From the NCBI RefSeq assembly GCF_001811505.1, contig NZ_KV804942.1:22026-86025 (forward strand): DNA of 64,000 bases, read 5' to 3'. The position numbers and the translations under genes are program-made. Below, in pieces: positions 9,881-18,849 of this stretch (the stretch's first letter is position 1; each line of letters starts with the position of its first letter). Under the pieces are notes generated by a model. That model did not search any database. It saw only the letters and a program-made list of their open reading frames with translations, and was not told the DNA's origin. This DNA is from Streptococcus sp. HMSC034E03. Its GTDB lineage: Bacteria; Bacillota; Bacilli; Lactobacillales; Streptococcaceae.

Positions 9881-9969
9881 GAGCTACAACCTGGGCAAAA
9901 AAGATAGATTTGTCTTGGAGCATCGCTCCTGCACCAAATCTCCTATTTTTGCTGGGGTTGTTACGCTCT
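9881..9969 (-). ncRNA. Large imperfect stem-loop in the rpsN-rpsH spacer
   Basis: Outer arms 9886-9912 and 9935-9961 pair at about 20 of 27 positions (ACAACC with GGTTGT, GCAAAAA with TTTTTGC, AGATTTG with CAAATCT). They can be extended by GAGC/GCTC and are capped by a GGAGC-ATC-GCTCC hairpin (9917-9929). The element fills nearly half of the 212-base spacer between rpsN and rpsH. It looks like a regulatory or processing structure. I do not recognise a named RNA family. Confidence 0.45.
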
Positions 9970-9982
9970 TTGTATCATGATA

Positions 9983-10168
9983 TTACCAAGATGCTTTTGT
10001 TACACCAGGGATTTGACCTTTATATGCCAATTCACGGAAGCAAACACGGCAAAGTTTAAACTTGCGGTAAACTGAGTGTGGACGTCCACAACGTTCACAG
10101 CGAGTGTATGCTTGAGTAGAGAACTTCGCTGGGCGTTTGTTCTTAGCAATCATAGATTTTTTAGCCAT
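9983..10168 (-). CDS. rpsN: 30S ribosomal protein S14, type Z
   Basis: The short, zinc-binding form of S14 (61 residues) with the paired CxxC motifs CERCG and CRVC. It begins [20 protein letters not shown] and ends [13 protein letters not shown]. It lies between rplE and rpsH in the spc operon. Many Firmicutes carry a second zinc-free copy for zinc starvation; that would be elsewhere. Confidence 0.97.
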   Translation of the reverse strand: MAKKSMIAKNKRPAKFSTQAYTRCERCGRPHSVYRKFKLCRVCFRELAYKGQIPGVTKASW

Positions 10169-10185
10169 TAGTTATACCTCCTATA

Positions 10186-10728
10186 TTATTTTGCAAAAGG
10201 CATTCCAAGGCCTGTAAGCAATGCACGTGACTCTTCGTCAGTGTTAGCAGTAGTTACGATAACGATGTCAAGACCACGAGTTTTGTCAACGTCATCAAAG
10301 TTGATTTCTGGGAAGATCAATTGTTCTTTCACACCAAGTGTGTAGTTTCCGCGTCCATCAAATGATTTTGTTGGAACACCATGGAAGTCACGCACACGTG
10401 GAAGTGAAACTGAAACCAATTTATCCAAGAATTCGTACATACGTTCACCACGAAGGGTAACTTTTGCACCGATCGCAACACCTTCACGAAGACGGAAGCC
10501 GGCGATTGATTTTTTAGCTTTAGTGATAAGTGGTTTTTGACCTGAGATAAGCGCCAATTCTTCAGCAGCTTTTTCAAGGCTTTTAGCGTTTGATACAGCT
10601 TCACCAACACCCATGTTCAAAACGATCTTATCTACTTTAGGCACAGCCATCACTGATGAGTAGTTGAATTGTTCTGTCAAAGCAGGAACTACTTCATTAA
10701 GATATTTTTCTTTTAAACGATTTGCCAT
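10186..10728 (-). CDS. rplE: 50S ribosomal protein L5
   Basis: L5, 180 residues, a 5S rRNA-binding protein contacting P-site tRNA. It begins [20 protein letters not shown] and includes [20 protein letters not shown] and the C-terminal [20 protein letters not shown]. It follows rplX by 23 bases. Confidence 0.98.
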   Translation of the reverse strand: MANRLKEKYLNEVVPALTEQFNYSSVMAVPKVDKIVLNMGVGEAVSNAKSLEKAAEELALISGQKPLITKAKKSIAGFRLREGVAIGAKVTLRGERMYEFLDKLVSVSLPRVRDFHGVPTKSFDGRGNYTLGVKEQLIFPEINFDDVDKTRGLDIVIVTTANTDEESRALLTGLGMPFAK

Positions 10729-10751
10729 TATACTTCTCCTTTCCTTCGTGA

Positions 10752-11057
10752 TTAATCAAGCACTTCGCCTGATTTTTTGTTGTAGCGAACTTTTTTACCG
10801 TCTACAAATTTGTAACCAACACGACCAGCTACACCGTTTTTGTCCAAAACTTGAACGTTTGATACGTGGATAGCCGCTTCCTTCTCGATGATACCACCTT
10901 GAGGAAGTTCGTTAGTTGGACGTTGGTGTTTCTTAACGATATTAACACCTTCAACGATAACTTTGTTTACTTTTGGAAGGGCAGTAAGGACAACAGCTTC
11001 TGTTCCCTTATCTTTACCAGCGATTACGCGAACTTTGTCGCCTTTTTTTACAAACAT
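10752..11057 (-). CDS. rplX: 50S ribosomal protein L24
   Basis: L24, 101 residues with a KOW motif near the N-terminus ([20 protein letters not shown]). It is one of the two assembly-initiator proteins of the large subunit and sits at the tunnel exit. It lies between rplN and rplE; the 83-base rplN-rplX gap contains a GGCTTAGCC-like short hairpin (GGCTAAGCC at about 11096-11104). Confidence 0.97.
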
Positions 11058-11140
11058 TTTTTTCTCCTTTTATTCTTACGCCCAATGGGCACCCTGGCTA
11101 AGCCAGGGGACTGTGTTTGTTTGTTTTTGCTCTGTGAAAA

Positions 11141-11509
11141 TTAAAGTACTTCTGGAGCAAGTGACACGATCTTCATGAAGCCACCTTCACGCAATTCACG
11201 TGCAACTGGGCCAAAGATACGTGTTCCGCGAGGAGTTTTGTCTTCACGGATGATAACTGCTGCGTTTTCGTCAAATTTGATGTATGAACCATCAGCACGA
11301 CGAGCACCTGATTTAGTACGAACGATAACTGCTTTAACAACGTCACCTTTTTTAACCGCACCACCAGGAGTAGCTTGTTTTACAGATGCCACAATAACAT
11401 CACCGATGTTCGCAAATTTACGTTTAGAACCACCAAGAACTTTGATAGTCAAGATTTCGCGTGCACCGCTGTTGTCTGCGACTTTCAAACGAGTTTCTGT
11501 TTGAATCAT
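11141..11509 (-). CDS. rplN: 50S ribosomal protein L14
   Basis: L14, 122 residues, starting [20 protein letters not shown] and including the family signature [22 protein letters not shown]. It forms bridges with 16S rRNA. It lies after rpsQ. Confidence 0.98.
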   Translation of the reverse strand: MIQTETRLKVADNSGAREILTIKVLGGSKRKFANIGDVIVASVKQATPGGAVKKGDVVKAVIVRTKSGARRADGSYIKFDENAAVIIREDKTPRGTRIFGPVARELREGGFMKIVSLAPEVL

Positions 11510-11534
11510 TTCAGTTTTCTCCTTTCAGGTTTGA

Positions 11535-11795
11535 TTAGATGATAACCGCTTCTTCAACGACTTCTACAAGACGGAAACGTTTTGTAGCTGAAAGCGGACG
11601 AGTTTCCATGATACGTACGATATCGCCTTCTTTGGCAACATTGTTTTCATCATGTGCTTTGTATTTTTTAGAGTAGTTAATACGTTTACCATAGACTGGG
11701 TGGTTACGTTTTGTTTCAACTACAACTGTGATTGTCTTGTCCATTTTGTCAGATACAACACGTCCAACAAGAACTTTACGATTATTGCGTTCCAT
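11535..11795 (-). CDS. rpsQ: 30S ribosomal protein S17
   Basis: S17, 86 residues, an OB-fold protein binding 16S rRNA helix 11. It begins [20 protein letters not shown] and includes [29 protein letters not shown]. It follows rpmC by 24 bases. Confidence 0.97.
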
Positions 11796-11819
11796 TGAAA
11801 TTTCTCCTTCCCTAGTCTA

Positions 11820-12026
11820 TTATTTCGCTTCAGATTGAACTGTTTTGATACGAGCGATTTGTTTTTTAACTTCTTTCAAGCTAGCTGTTTGTTCTAATTG
11901 ACCAGTAGCAGCTTGGAAACGAAGTTCAAACAATTCTTTTTTCAATTCGTTTTCGCGCTTCGCGAGTTCTTCTTGAGAAAGACCACGAAGTTCTTTAACA
12001 AATTCTTTTACTTCATTAAGTTTCAT
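11820..12026 (-). CDS. rpmC: 50S ribosomal protein L29
   Basis: L29, 68 residues forming a helical hairpin. It starts [20 protein letters not shown] and ends in the basic [18 protein letters not shown]. It sits at the tunnel exit, contacting L23. It lies between rplP and rpsQ. Confidence 0.97.
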   Translation of the reverse strand: MKLNEVKEFVKELRGLSQEELAKRENELKKELFELRFQAATGQLEQTASLKEVKKQIARIKTVQSEAK

Positions 12027-12035
12027 GCCTTCTCC

Positions 12036-12449
12036 TTATTCTGCTTCACGTTTTACGAATTTACATTTAACTGGCAATTTGTGGCTTGCAAGACGAAGCG
12101 CTTCGCGAGCGATCTCTTCAGAAACACCAGCAACTTCAAACATTACTTTACCACGTTTAACTGGTGCTACCCAACCTTCAGGTGCCCCTTTACCAGATCC
12201 CATACGAACCCCGATAGCTTTAGCTGTGTATGATTTGTGTGGGAAGATTTTAATCCAAACTTTACCACCACGTTTCATGTAACGAGTCATGGCGATACGA
12301 GCAGCTTCGATTTGGCGGTTAGTGATCCAGTGGCTAGTTGTAGCTTGAAGACCGTATTCACCGAATGCTACTTCTTTTCCACCTTTAGCTTCACCACGCA
12401 TTTTACCACGGAATTCACGACGGTGTTTAACACGTTTAGGTACTAACAT
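12036..12449 (-). CDS. rplP: 50S ribosomal protein L16
   Basis: L16, 137 residues, starting [20 protein letters not shown]. It organises the A-site region near the peptidyl-transferase centre and includes [19 protein letters not shown]. It is separated from rpsC by three bases. Confidence 0.98.
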   Translation of the reverse strand: MLVPKRVKHRREFRGKMRGEAKGGKEVAFGEYGLQATTSHWITNRQIEAARIAMTRYMKRGGKVWIKIFPHKSYTAKAIGVRMGSGKGAPEGWVAPVKRGKVMFEVAGVSEEIAREALRLASHKLPVKCKFVKREAE

Positions 12450-12452
12450 TGG

Positions 12453-13106
12453 TTATTTACCTCCTTTAGTGTTTTTACGAGCTGGAAGAACTTCACCACG
12501 GTAGATCCATACTTTAACACCAAGTTTACCGTATGTAGTGTCTGCTTCTTCCCAAGCGTAATCGATATCTGCACGAAGTGTGTGAAGTGGAACAGTTCCT
12601 TCAGAGTATCCTTCAGCACGGGCGATATCTGCACCGTTCAAACGACCTGATACTTGAGTTTTGATTCCTTTAGCTCCAGCACGCATAGCACGTTGGATTG
12701 CTTGTTTTTGTGCACGACGGAAAGCAACACGTTGCTCCAATTGACGAGCAATTCCTTCACCAACAAGGTGAGCATCCAAATCAGGTTGTTTGATTTCGAT
12801 GATGTTGATGTGTACTTGTTTTCCAGTCAATTTGTTAAGTTTAGCACGGAGTGCATCAACGTTAGCACCACCTTTACCGATAACCATACCTGGTTTAGCA
12901 GTGTGAAGTGAAACGTTAACTTTGTTTACTGCGCGTTCAATTTCAATAGTTGAAACAGCTGCGTCAGCAAGTTCTTTTTGAACGAATTTACGGATTGCAA
13001 GATCTTCATGAAGGTAATCCGCGTATTCTTTTTCAGCATACCATTTGGCATCCCAATCACGGATGATGCCGACACGCATACCAATTGGATGTACTTTTTG
13101 ACCCAC
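12453..13106 (-). CDS. rpsC: 30S ribosomal protein S3
   Basis: S3, 217 residues. The N-terminal KH domain carries the GxxG-like [19 protein letters not shown] (about residues 72-90), followed by the C-terminal domain ([27 protein letters not shown]). It forms part of the mRNA entry channel helicase site. It lies between rplV and rplP. Confidence 0.98.
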
Positions 13107-13118
13107 GATTTTACCTCC

Positions 13119-13463
13119 TTATTTTTCTGCAACAGCTACAGTGATGTGAGCTGTACGTTTGTTGATTGGTGAAGCTGAACCTTTCGCACGTGGACGGAAA
13201 CGTTTCATAGTTGGTCCTTCGTTTGCGAATGCTTCAGATACTACCAAGTTAGCTTTATCCAAACCAAAGTTGTTTTCAGCGTTAGCTACAGCTGAGTTCA
13301 AAACTTTCAAGATGATTTCAGCAGCTTTGTTTGGAGTGAATGTCAAAATTGCGATTGCATCGGCTACGCTTTTACCACGGATGTTGTCAAGAACAAGACG
13401 TGATTTACGAGGTGAAACACGTACTGTGCGAGCCATTGCTTTAGCTGAAGTAATTTCTGCCAT
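13119..13463 (-). CDS. rplV: 50S ribosomal protein L22
   Basis: L22, 114 residues. Its long beta-hairpin ([25 protein letters not shown]) lines the exit tunnel. It starts [20 protein letters not shown]. Changes near the hairpin tip give macrolide resistance in pneumococci; the tip here looks ordinary. Confidence 0.98.
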   Translation of the reverse strand: MAEITSAKAMARTVRVSPRKSRLVLDNIRGKSVADAIAILTFTPNKAAEIILKVLNSAVANAENNFGLDKANLVVSEAFANEGPTMKRFRPRAKGSASPINKRTAHITVAVAEK

Positions 13464-13474
13464 TTATGTTCTCC

Positions 13475-13756
13475 TTATTTTCTACGTGTCTTCTTGTCGT
13501 CTGCGGCGTGACCTTTGTAAGTACGAGTTGGTGCAAATTCACCAAGTTTGTGACCTACCATGTCTTCTTGGATGTAAACAGGTACGTGTTTACGTCCATC
13601 ATAAACTGCGATTGTGTAACCAATGAAACTTGGGAAGATCGTTGAACGACGTGACCAAGTTTTGATAACTTTTTTCTTTTCGTCGTTAGCTTGAGCTTCA
13701 ACTTTTTTCATCAAATGCTCATCGACGAAAGGTCCTTTTTTAAGACTGCGTCCCAT
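13475..13756 (-). CDS. rpsS: 30S ribosomal protein S19
   Basis: S19, 93 residues, beginning [20 protein letters not shown]. The ATG at 13754-13756 has AAAGGAG upstream; the longer frame adds 16 non-homologous residues read from the rplB-rpsS spacer. It contains the [15 protein letters not shown] signature. A 104-base spacer with a CTAGTTGC-TTAA-GCGACTAG hairpin separates it from rplB. Confidence 0.97.
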
Positions 13757-13860
13757 TTTTATATTTTCTCCTTTAAATTTTGTACCACAGCGGCTTGCGC
13801 TCACAAGGAGCGCTACCGAGCTGGCGGAATTTCCTAGTTGCTTAAGCGACTAGTTTTAAA

Positions 13861-14694
13861 TTATTTCTCGTTGCGACGACGAACGATAAGTTTGTCAGAT
13901 TTCGCTTTCTTGTTACGAGTTTTAAGACCAAGAGCAGGTTTGCCCCATGGAGTAGATGGTGCTTTACGACCAACTGGTGCTTTACCTTCACCACCACCGT
14001 GTGGGTGATCGTTAGGGTTCATTACAGAACCACGAACTGTTGGGCGGATACCTTTCCAGCGGCTACGTCCTGCTTTACCAAGGTTTACAAGTCCATGTTG
14101 TTCGTTTCCGACAACACCAACTGTAGCACGACAAGTTCCAAGAATCATACGAACTTCGCCTGATTGAAGACGAACAAGAACGTATTTACCTTCTTGTCCC
14201 AATACTTGAGCAGAAGCTCCAGCAGCACGAACCAATTCACCACCACGACCTGGTTTCAACTCAATGTTGTGGACCAAAGTACCAACTGGGATATTAGCAA
14301 GTGGAAGAGCGTTACCTACTTTGATATCTGCTTCAGGACCTGAAACGATACGTTGACCAACTTCAAGACCTTTTGGAGCGATGATGTATGCTTTCACACC
14401 GTCAGTGTAGTGTACAAGAGCGATGTTTGCAGAACGGTTTGGATCGTACTCGATAGTTTTAACAACTGCTTCAACGTTATCTTTGTTACGTTTAAAGTCA
14501 ACCAAACGGTAGAAACGTTTGTGTCCACCACCTTGGTGACGAACTGTGATACGACCGTTGTTGTTACGACCAGCCTTGTTCTTCAAAGCAACAAGCAAAG
14601 TTTTTTCAGGTGTGCTTGTTGTGATTTCAGCGAAATCCAAAGAAGTCATATTACGGCGACCGTTTGTTGTTGGTTTATAAACACGAATTCCCAC
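13861..14694 (-). CDS. rplB: 50S ribosomal protein L2
   Basis: L2, 277 residues, a primary 23S rRNA-binding protein needed for peptidyl-transferase assembly. It begins [20 protein letters not shown] and includes the signature [20 protein letters not shown], with the conserved histidine region near residue 230. It lies between rplW and rpsS. Confidence 0.98.
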   Translation of the reverse strand: MGIRVYKPTTNGRRNMTSLDFAEITTSTPEKTLLVALKNKAGRNNNGRITVRHQGGGHKRFYRLVDFKRNKDNVEAVVKTIEYDPNRSANIALVHYTDGVKAYIIAPKGLEVGQRIVSGPEADIKVGNALPLANIPVGTLVHNIELKPGRGGELVRAAGASAQVLGQEGKYVLVRLQSGEVRMILGTCRATVGVVGNEQHGLVNLGKAGRSRWKGIRPTVRGSVMNPNDHPHGGGEGKAPVGRKAPSTPWGKPALGLKTRNKKAKSDKLIVRRRNEK

Positions 14695-14711
14695 GATATT
14701 TCCTCCTTAGA

Positions 14712-15008
14712 TTATTCAGCTTCAGTAGCAAACAACTCGATTGCTTTTGAATCAGCTGTAAGAGTGATGATAGCTTTTTTAGTTTTGTTAGTAAAACCAG
14801 TGTAACGTCCAACACGTTTAGCTTTAGGTTTTACGTTAATTGTGTTAACATTTGCAACTTTAACACCTTCGAAAGCAGCTTCAACAGCTTGCTTGATCAA
14901 AAGTTTGTGCGCACGAGTGTCAACTTCAAATACATATTTGCCTGCTTCAAGTTGAGCCATTGAGCTTTCAGTGATAACAGGTTTTTTGATAACATCATAC
15001 AAATTCAT
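14712..15008 (-). CDS. rplW: 50S ribosomal protein L23
   Basis: L23, 98 residues, starting [20 protein letters not shown]. It sits at the tunnel exit and docks SRP and trigger factor. Its start codon shares one base with the rplD stop, so the two are translationally coupled. Confidence 0.97.
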   Translation of the reverse strand: MNLYDVIKKPVITESSMAQLEAGKYVFEVDTRAHKLLIKQAVEAAFEGVKVANVNTINVKPKAKRVGRYTGFTNKTKKAIITLTADSKAIELFATEAE

Positions 15009-15631
15009 TATGCAAGAACCTCCTCGATTTTAGAGATAGCTGCTTGAGTAACAAGAAGTTTGTCACTATTTGCGATGTCAAGAACACTTGCAGTTGTAGC
15101 AGTCGCAACTTTCACGTTTGGAAGGTTACGAGCTGAAAGAGCTGCGAATTCGTTTCCTTCTTCAAGAATAACAAGGACTTTAGAATCGATGCTCAAAGCT
15201 GCAAGAACTTTTGCAAATTCAGCAGTTTTTGGAGCTGTAAATTCAAGAGAATCAACGGCTACAAATTTGTTTTCAGCAACTTTTTCTGAGTAAACAGATT
15301 TTAGTGCAAGGCGACGAACTTTTTGAGGAAGTTTGTACGCATAGCTACGTGGAGTTGGTCCGAAGACAATTCCACCACCACGCCATTGTGGAGAGCGGAT
15401 AGAACCTTGACGAGCACGTCCAGTTCCTTTTTGACGCCATGGTTTGCGTCCGCCACCTGAAACGGCTGAACGGTTTTTAACAGCGTGAGTTCCTTGACGA
15501 AGGCTAGCACGTTGGCTGATGATGACATCAAACACAACAGATTGGTTTGGTTCGATACCAAAGATTGCATCGTTAAGAACAACTTCGCCCGCTTGTTTAC
15601 CAGTTTGGTCGAATAATGTTACATTTGCCAT
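15008..15631 (-). CDS. rplD: 50S ribosomal protein L4
   Basis: L4, 207 residues. The extended loop [20 protein letters not shown] (about residues 62-82) reaches into the exit tunnel. This loop contains the WRQKGTGRA segment where pneumococcal macrolide-resistance mutations occur; it is unaltered here, so macrolide resistance would come from mef(E)/msr(D). It overlaps rplW by one base. Confidence 0.98.
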   Translation of the reverse strand: MANVTLFDQTGKQAGEVVLNDAIFGIEPNQSVVFDVIISQRASLRQGTHAVKNRSAVSGGGRKPWRQKGTGRARQGSIRSPQWRGGGIVFGPTPRSYAYKLPQKVRRLALKSVYSEKVAENKFVAVDSLEFTAPKTAEFAKVLAALSIDSKVLVILEEGNEFAALSARNLPNVKVATATTASVLDIANSDKLLVTQAAISKIEEVLA

Positions 15632-15655
15632 TTTGACTGTATTCCCCTTTCCTTA

Positions 15656-16282
15656 TTATTTACCAGCTTTAACTGCTGATTTGATAGTGATAAGAGATTT
15701 CTTAGCACCTGGTACGTTACCTTTGATAAGGATAACGTTCTTTTCTGGAACAACTTGTACAACTTCAAGGTTTTGAATTGTTACACGGTCGCCACCCATA
15801 CGTCCTGCAAGGTTTTTACCTTTGAATACGCGGTTAGGTGCAACAGGTCCCATAGAACCTGGACGACGGTGGTAACGAGAACCGTGAGCCATAGGTCCAC
15901 GTGATTGTCCGTGGCGTTTGATAACACCTTGGAAACCTTTACCTTTAGAAGTACCAGTTACGTCAACAACATCTCCAGCTGCGAAAGTTTCAACTGTGAT
16001 TTCAGCACCAACTTCCAAGCCTTCAACGTTTTTGAATTCACGAATGAAGCGCTTAGGAGCCGTGTTAGCTTTTGCTACATGTCCTTTAGCAGGTTTGTTG
16101 CTCAATACTTCGCGTTTGTCATCGAAACCAACTTGGATAGCGTTGTATCCGTCTGTTTCAACAGTTTTAACTTGAAGAACAACGTTTGGAGTTGCTTCAA
16201 TAACTGTTACAGGGATCAATTCGCCAGCTTCAGTGAAGATTTGAGTCATTCCCACTTTTTTCCCTAAGATTCCTTTTGTCAT
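15656..16282 (-). CDS. rplC: 50S ribosomal protein L3
   Basis: L3, 208 residues, beginning [20 protein letters not shown]. It has the conserved [20 protein letters not shown] and [19 protein letters not shown] segments that approach the peptidyl-transferase centre. It follows rpsJ. Confidence 0.98.
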
Positions 16283-16364
16283 GAGAAAATAGTTCCTTTT
16301 CTATATTTTTTATTCAAAAAGTTTTTAACGAGCGTTTTTTATGCTCAAGTTATCAAGCTTTAAA

Positions 16365-16673
16365 TTAAAGTTTGATTTCTACGTTTACACCACTTGGAAG
16401 ATCCAATTTCATCAAAGCGTCAACTGTTTTTTGAGTTGGGTTAACGATATCGATCAAACGTTTGTGTGTACGCATTTCAAATTGTTCGCGAGAGTCTTTG
16501 TATTTGTGAGTCGCACGAATGATTGTGTAGAGGCTACGCTCAGTTGGAAGTGGGATTGGACCCGCAACTTGTGCACCTGTACGAGTAGCTGATTCTACGA
16601 TTTTTGCAGCCGCTGTGTCAAGCGTACGGTGTTCGTAAGCTTTCAAACGGATACGGATTTTTTTGTTTGCCAT
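16365..16673 (-). CDS. rpsJ: 30S ribosomal protein S10
   Basis: S10, 102 residues, beginning [20 protein letters not shown], first gene of the 14.5-kb ribosomal operon. The loop [16 protein letters not shown] (about residues 55-70) is where tigecycline or tetracycline-related mutations arise in other Gram-positives; nothing unusual is evident. Preceded by GGAG and a roughly 130-base leader with hairpins. Confidence 0.98.
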
Positions 16674-16724
16674 CTTTTTCTCCTTTTCGTCTATTTAAGA
16701 TAATAGGCTAGCTCCACAAGAAAA

Positions 16725-16799
16725 CCGACGCGCGTTGCGTGGCAATGCAACCGAGCGTGTCGCAACCTCTTGCATCAAAGCTAAAGCTGTAATTTACAG
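16725..16799 (-). promoter_or_regulatory. Structured 5' leader of the S10 operon
   Basis: Between the promoter and rpsJ the leader contains a perfect palindrome GCTGTAATTTACAGC (about 16785-16799) and a GC-rich stem built from CGAC/CGC and GGTTGC pairing with GCAACG and GCGTCG (about 16725-16765). These may modulate the operon. The E. coli L4-binding S10 leader is not recognisable here. Confidence 0.4.
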
Positions 16800-16808
16800 C
16801 ACCATAAT

Positions 16809-16837
16809 AGAATAACACAAAGCCCCTGCGATTGCAA
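16809..16837 (-). promoter_or_regulatory. Promoter of the S10-spc-alpha operon
   Basis: On the minus strand TTGCAA (16832-16837) is followed after exactly 17 bases by TATTCT (16809-16814), about 135 bases upstream of rpsJ. A single such promoter upstream of a tightly packed operon is expected. Confidence 0.65.
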
Positions 16838-16937
16838 GGGATTTGACAGGTTTTTTTAAATTTTTTAGATGAAACTGTTTTCTTATTCCATTTTAATAAA
16901 TTTTCATATTTAAGTGCTAGATTATCTGTCTTTTCTT

Positions 16938-17561
16938 CTATATAATGTTAGTTTTAATTTGAAATTTATCATCTGATTGATCTACCAAGATATCAGCTCT
17001 TGACTCGGTTTCTTTATAGTATTGTATATACTGCTCTCGTCTCATCTGCTGACTAGCCAATATAATGGATGCATCGCCATTTCTCACAGTCGTATCTCGA
17101 GCTAGACGTCTCTTTAATTCGGTCTCCTCATCTGTGTAGAAACAAATGGTTTTGTCAAAGAGTTCCTTGGGTAGAAAACCCACAGACATCCCTTCGACTA
17201 TCAGAATTGGTTTTGCTCCAGATAAGATCTCGCTAGCCTTCCAAGGTTCCTCAATTGTCAAGATGTCCATACCCGCTTGCAGAGCAAGAATATCTCTTTG
17301 TAAACTTGCCAGCTCATGCGCTACCGGTAAACATGCTGTCACCTTTTGGTCTGGTGTCTCTTTAGGTACTACTAAATGTCGTCCCGAAGTAATATAGGGA
17401 TCTGTCTCTAGTAAATTTACCTTTTCAGCGTCCAATATTTGGTACAATTCTTGAGCAAAAGTTGATTTTCCTGAAGCGCCGTGACCGTAGATACCCAGCG
17501 TTTTTACTTTTCCCGACTCTATTTCTGATACTAGTCTTTCTATTAATTCTTTTTTCTTCAT
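16938..17561 (-). CDS. Uridine kinase-like P-loop kinase
   Basis: A 207-residue P-loop protein of the phosphoribulokinase/uridine kinase superfamily. The Walker A motif GIYGHGASGKSTFAQ lies at about residues 23-37; a probable substrate or base motif is LLETDPYITSGRH (50-62) and a Walker B-like strand is PILIVEGMSVGF. The substrate is not certain; a nucleoside or another small metabolite is possible. Its start overlaps nrdG by four bases (ATGA), so it belongs to the nrdD-nrdG operon. Confidence 0.85.
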   Translation of the reverse strand: MKKKELIERLVSEIESGKVKTLGIYGHGASGKSTFAQELYQILDAEKVNLLETDPYITSGRHLVVPKETPDQKVTACLPVAHELASLQRDILALQAGMDILTIEEPWKASEILSGAKPILIVEGMSVGFLPKELFDKTICFYTDEETELKRRLARDTTVRNGDASIILASQQMRREQYIQYYKETESRADILVDQSDDKFQIKTNII

Positions 17562-18154
17562 TCTCTCTTCACCTGTTCATAGCTTTCTTTTCCATCGTTA
17601 AGCTTGTCCCAAATGACTACCTTTCCACTTTGGAGAGACTTTTGTACATCGATAATTCGTTGATTGGAAGAGCCGCGGAATTGAAGCATAAGATTTCTCT
17701 TGCTCCGATCATAGCGACCATCGACCAGGATATCAATCATAGATAAAAGCTCTAGCTTATCTGGAGTTTCCAGCATCATTTCTTCCCAAGTGTAGCCTGT
17801 CCAAGACCAGATGTCTTTTTCTGGCAATTCCTTTCGAATGCGTTTTACAAGGGGCAAAAGAATACCTGTATTGAGGAATGGCTCTCCTCCTAGCAAAGTC
17901 AATCCTTGAACATAGGGCTGGGCTAAGTCTGCCATGATTTGTTCTTCCAATTCTGGCGTATAAGGAATTCCTGCATTGAAAGACCAGGTCGCTACATTGT
18001 AACAGCCCTCACAGTGAAACATGCAGCCGGCTACATAGAGAGAATTGCGCACCCCTTCTCCATCCACAAAGTTAAAAGCCTTATAGTCAATGATACGCCC
18101 TTGACTAAGCTCCTCACTCTTCCACTCGCCTGGTTTTGGTGTATTCCATGTCAT
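17558..18154 (-). CDS. nrdG: Anaerobic ribonucleoside-triphosphate reductase activating protein
   Basis: A 198-residue radical SAM activase that installs the glycyl radical on NrdD. The cluster motif CMFHCEGC (CX3CX2C) is near residue 44, followed by GGEPFLN. I choose the ATG at 18152-18154 because GGAG, overlapping the stop of the GNAT gene, lies just upstream; the longer frame starts inside that gene. It is encoded in the same operon as nrdD. Confidence 0.94.
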   Translation of the reverse strand: MTWNTPKPGEWKSEELSQGRIIDYKAFNFVDGEGVRNSLYVAGCMFHCEGCYNVATWSFNAGIPYTPELEEQIMADLAQPYVQGLTLLGGEPFLNTGILLPLVKRIRKELPEKDIWSWTGYTWEEMMLETPDKLELLSMIDILVDGRYDRSKRNLMLQFRGSSNQRIIDVQKSLQSGKVVIWDKLNDGKESYEQVKRE

Positions 18155-18159
18155 GCTTT

Positions 18160-18660
18160 CTACTCCAACTCTATCCAATAGCGCTCCGTTCCATTTCGAA
18201 CATCCTCCAACTCTCCACCATTAGCTAAGATAACAGCTCGGCTTGCTGGATTTTCCGCGCTACAATTCACCAGAGCACGATGGATGTTCTTTTCTTTAGC
18301 CACTTGTAGACCTTGACGGAGAGCTTCCTTGGCATATCCTTTGCCTCTTTCGGAAGGGCGGATAGAATAGCCAATATGGCCAGCATAATTCAGTAAACCC
18401 TCATTCAGTCTCAACCGTAAATTTAAAAAACCTAAAGCATGGCCTGATTCATCAAACAATACGAACTGAATTGATGGAACGCGATTTTCCAGCAATCCTA
18501 TTCCCATTTCTTTATTATGGCTAGTTTCCAACCACTTTTCATAGTCAAAGTTCTCAGTATCCCAAAATCCTCCATTGTGGGCTGATTGAGTCTGCTCAAA
18601 CTCTGACATCATCTCTAAAATTGTTTCTTTATCTGCCAATCTTGGTCTGCGTAATATCAT
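18160..18660 (-). CDS. GNAT family N-acetyltransferase
   Basis: A 166-residue GNAT enzyme. The acetyl-CoA-binding motif A appears as IRPSERGKGYAKEALRQGL (about residues 104-123), followed by CSAENPASRAVILANGG. The ATG at 18658-18660 follows GGAGG; the TTG four codons upstream lies in that ribosome-binding site. The substrate is unknown. It resembles acetyltransferases placed between nrdD and nrdG in streptococci. Confidence 0.9.
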   Translation of the reverse strand: MILRRPRLADKETILEMMSEFEQTQSAHNGGFWDTENFDYEKWLETSHNKEMGIGLLENRVPSIQFVLFDESGHALGFLNLRLRLNEGLLNYAGHIGYSIRPSERGKGYAKEALRQGLQVAKEKNIHRALVNCSAENPASRAVILANGGELEDVRNGTERYWIELE

Positions 18661-18697
18661 CTTTACCTCCAACTAAGAGAAAAGCGAGAGCGGACTC

Positions 18698-18838
18698 TCA
18701 CTTTTTCTTATTCTTATTTAAAAATTGCTCTCTTAGGCTAGCCACTCGGTCTTTTTTATTGCCTCCACCTTTTGAATGTTTCTCGTGGAACCGTTGAACC
18801 AAGGCCTTGCCCTTATCATCTAATTGATATTTTCCCAT
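18698..18838 (-). CDS. Small conserved basic protein in the nrd operon
   Basis: A 46-codon ORF that starts MGKYQLDDKGKALVQRFHEK and ends in lysine-rich NKNKKK. It starts 12 bases after the nrdD stop with GAAAGAGA upstream and ends just before the GNAT gene. Streptococcal nrdD operons usually carry a small hypothetical at this spot. Function unknown; strongly basic C-terminus, no membrane segment. Confidence 0.75.
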   Translation of the reverse strand: MGKYQLDDKGKALVQRFHEKHSKGGGNKKDRVASLREQFLNKNKKK

Positions 18839-18849
18839 GCTATCTCTTT

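Noticed and set aside
13159-13626. 155-codon plus-strand ORF across rplV/rpsS
   Set aside because: Antisense shadow of ribosomal genes.
14353-14805. 150-codon plus-strand ORF within rplB/rplW
   Set aside because: Antisense shadow of highly codon-biased ribosomal genes; no ribosome-binding site.
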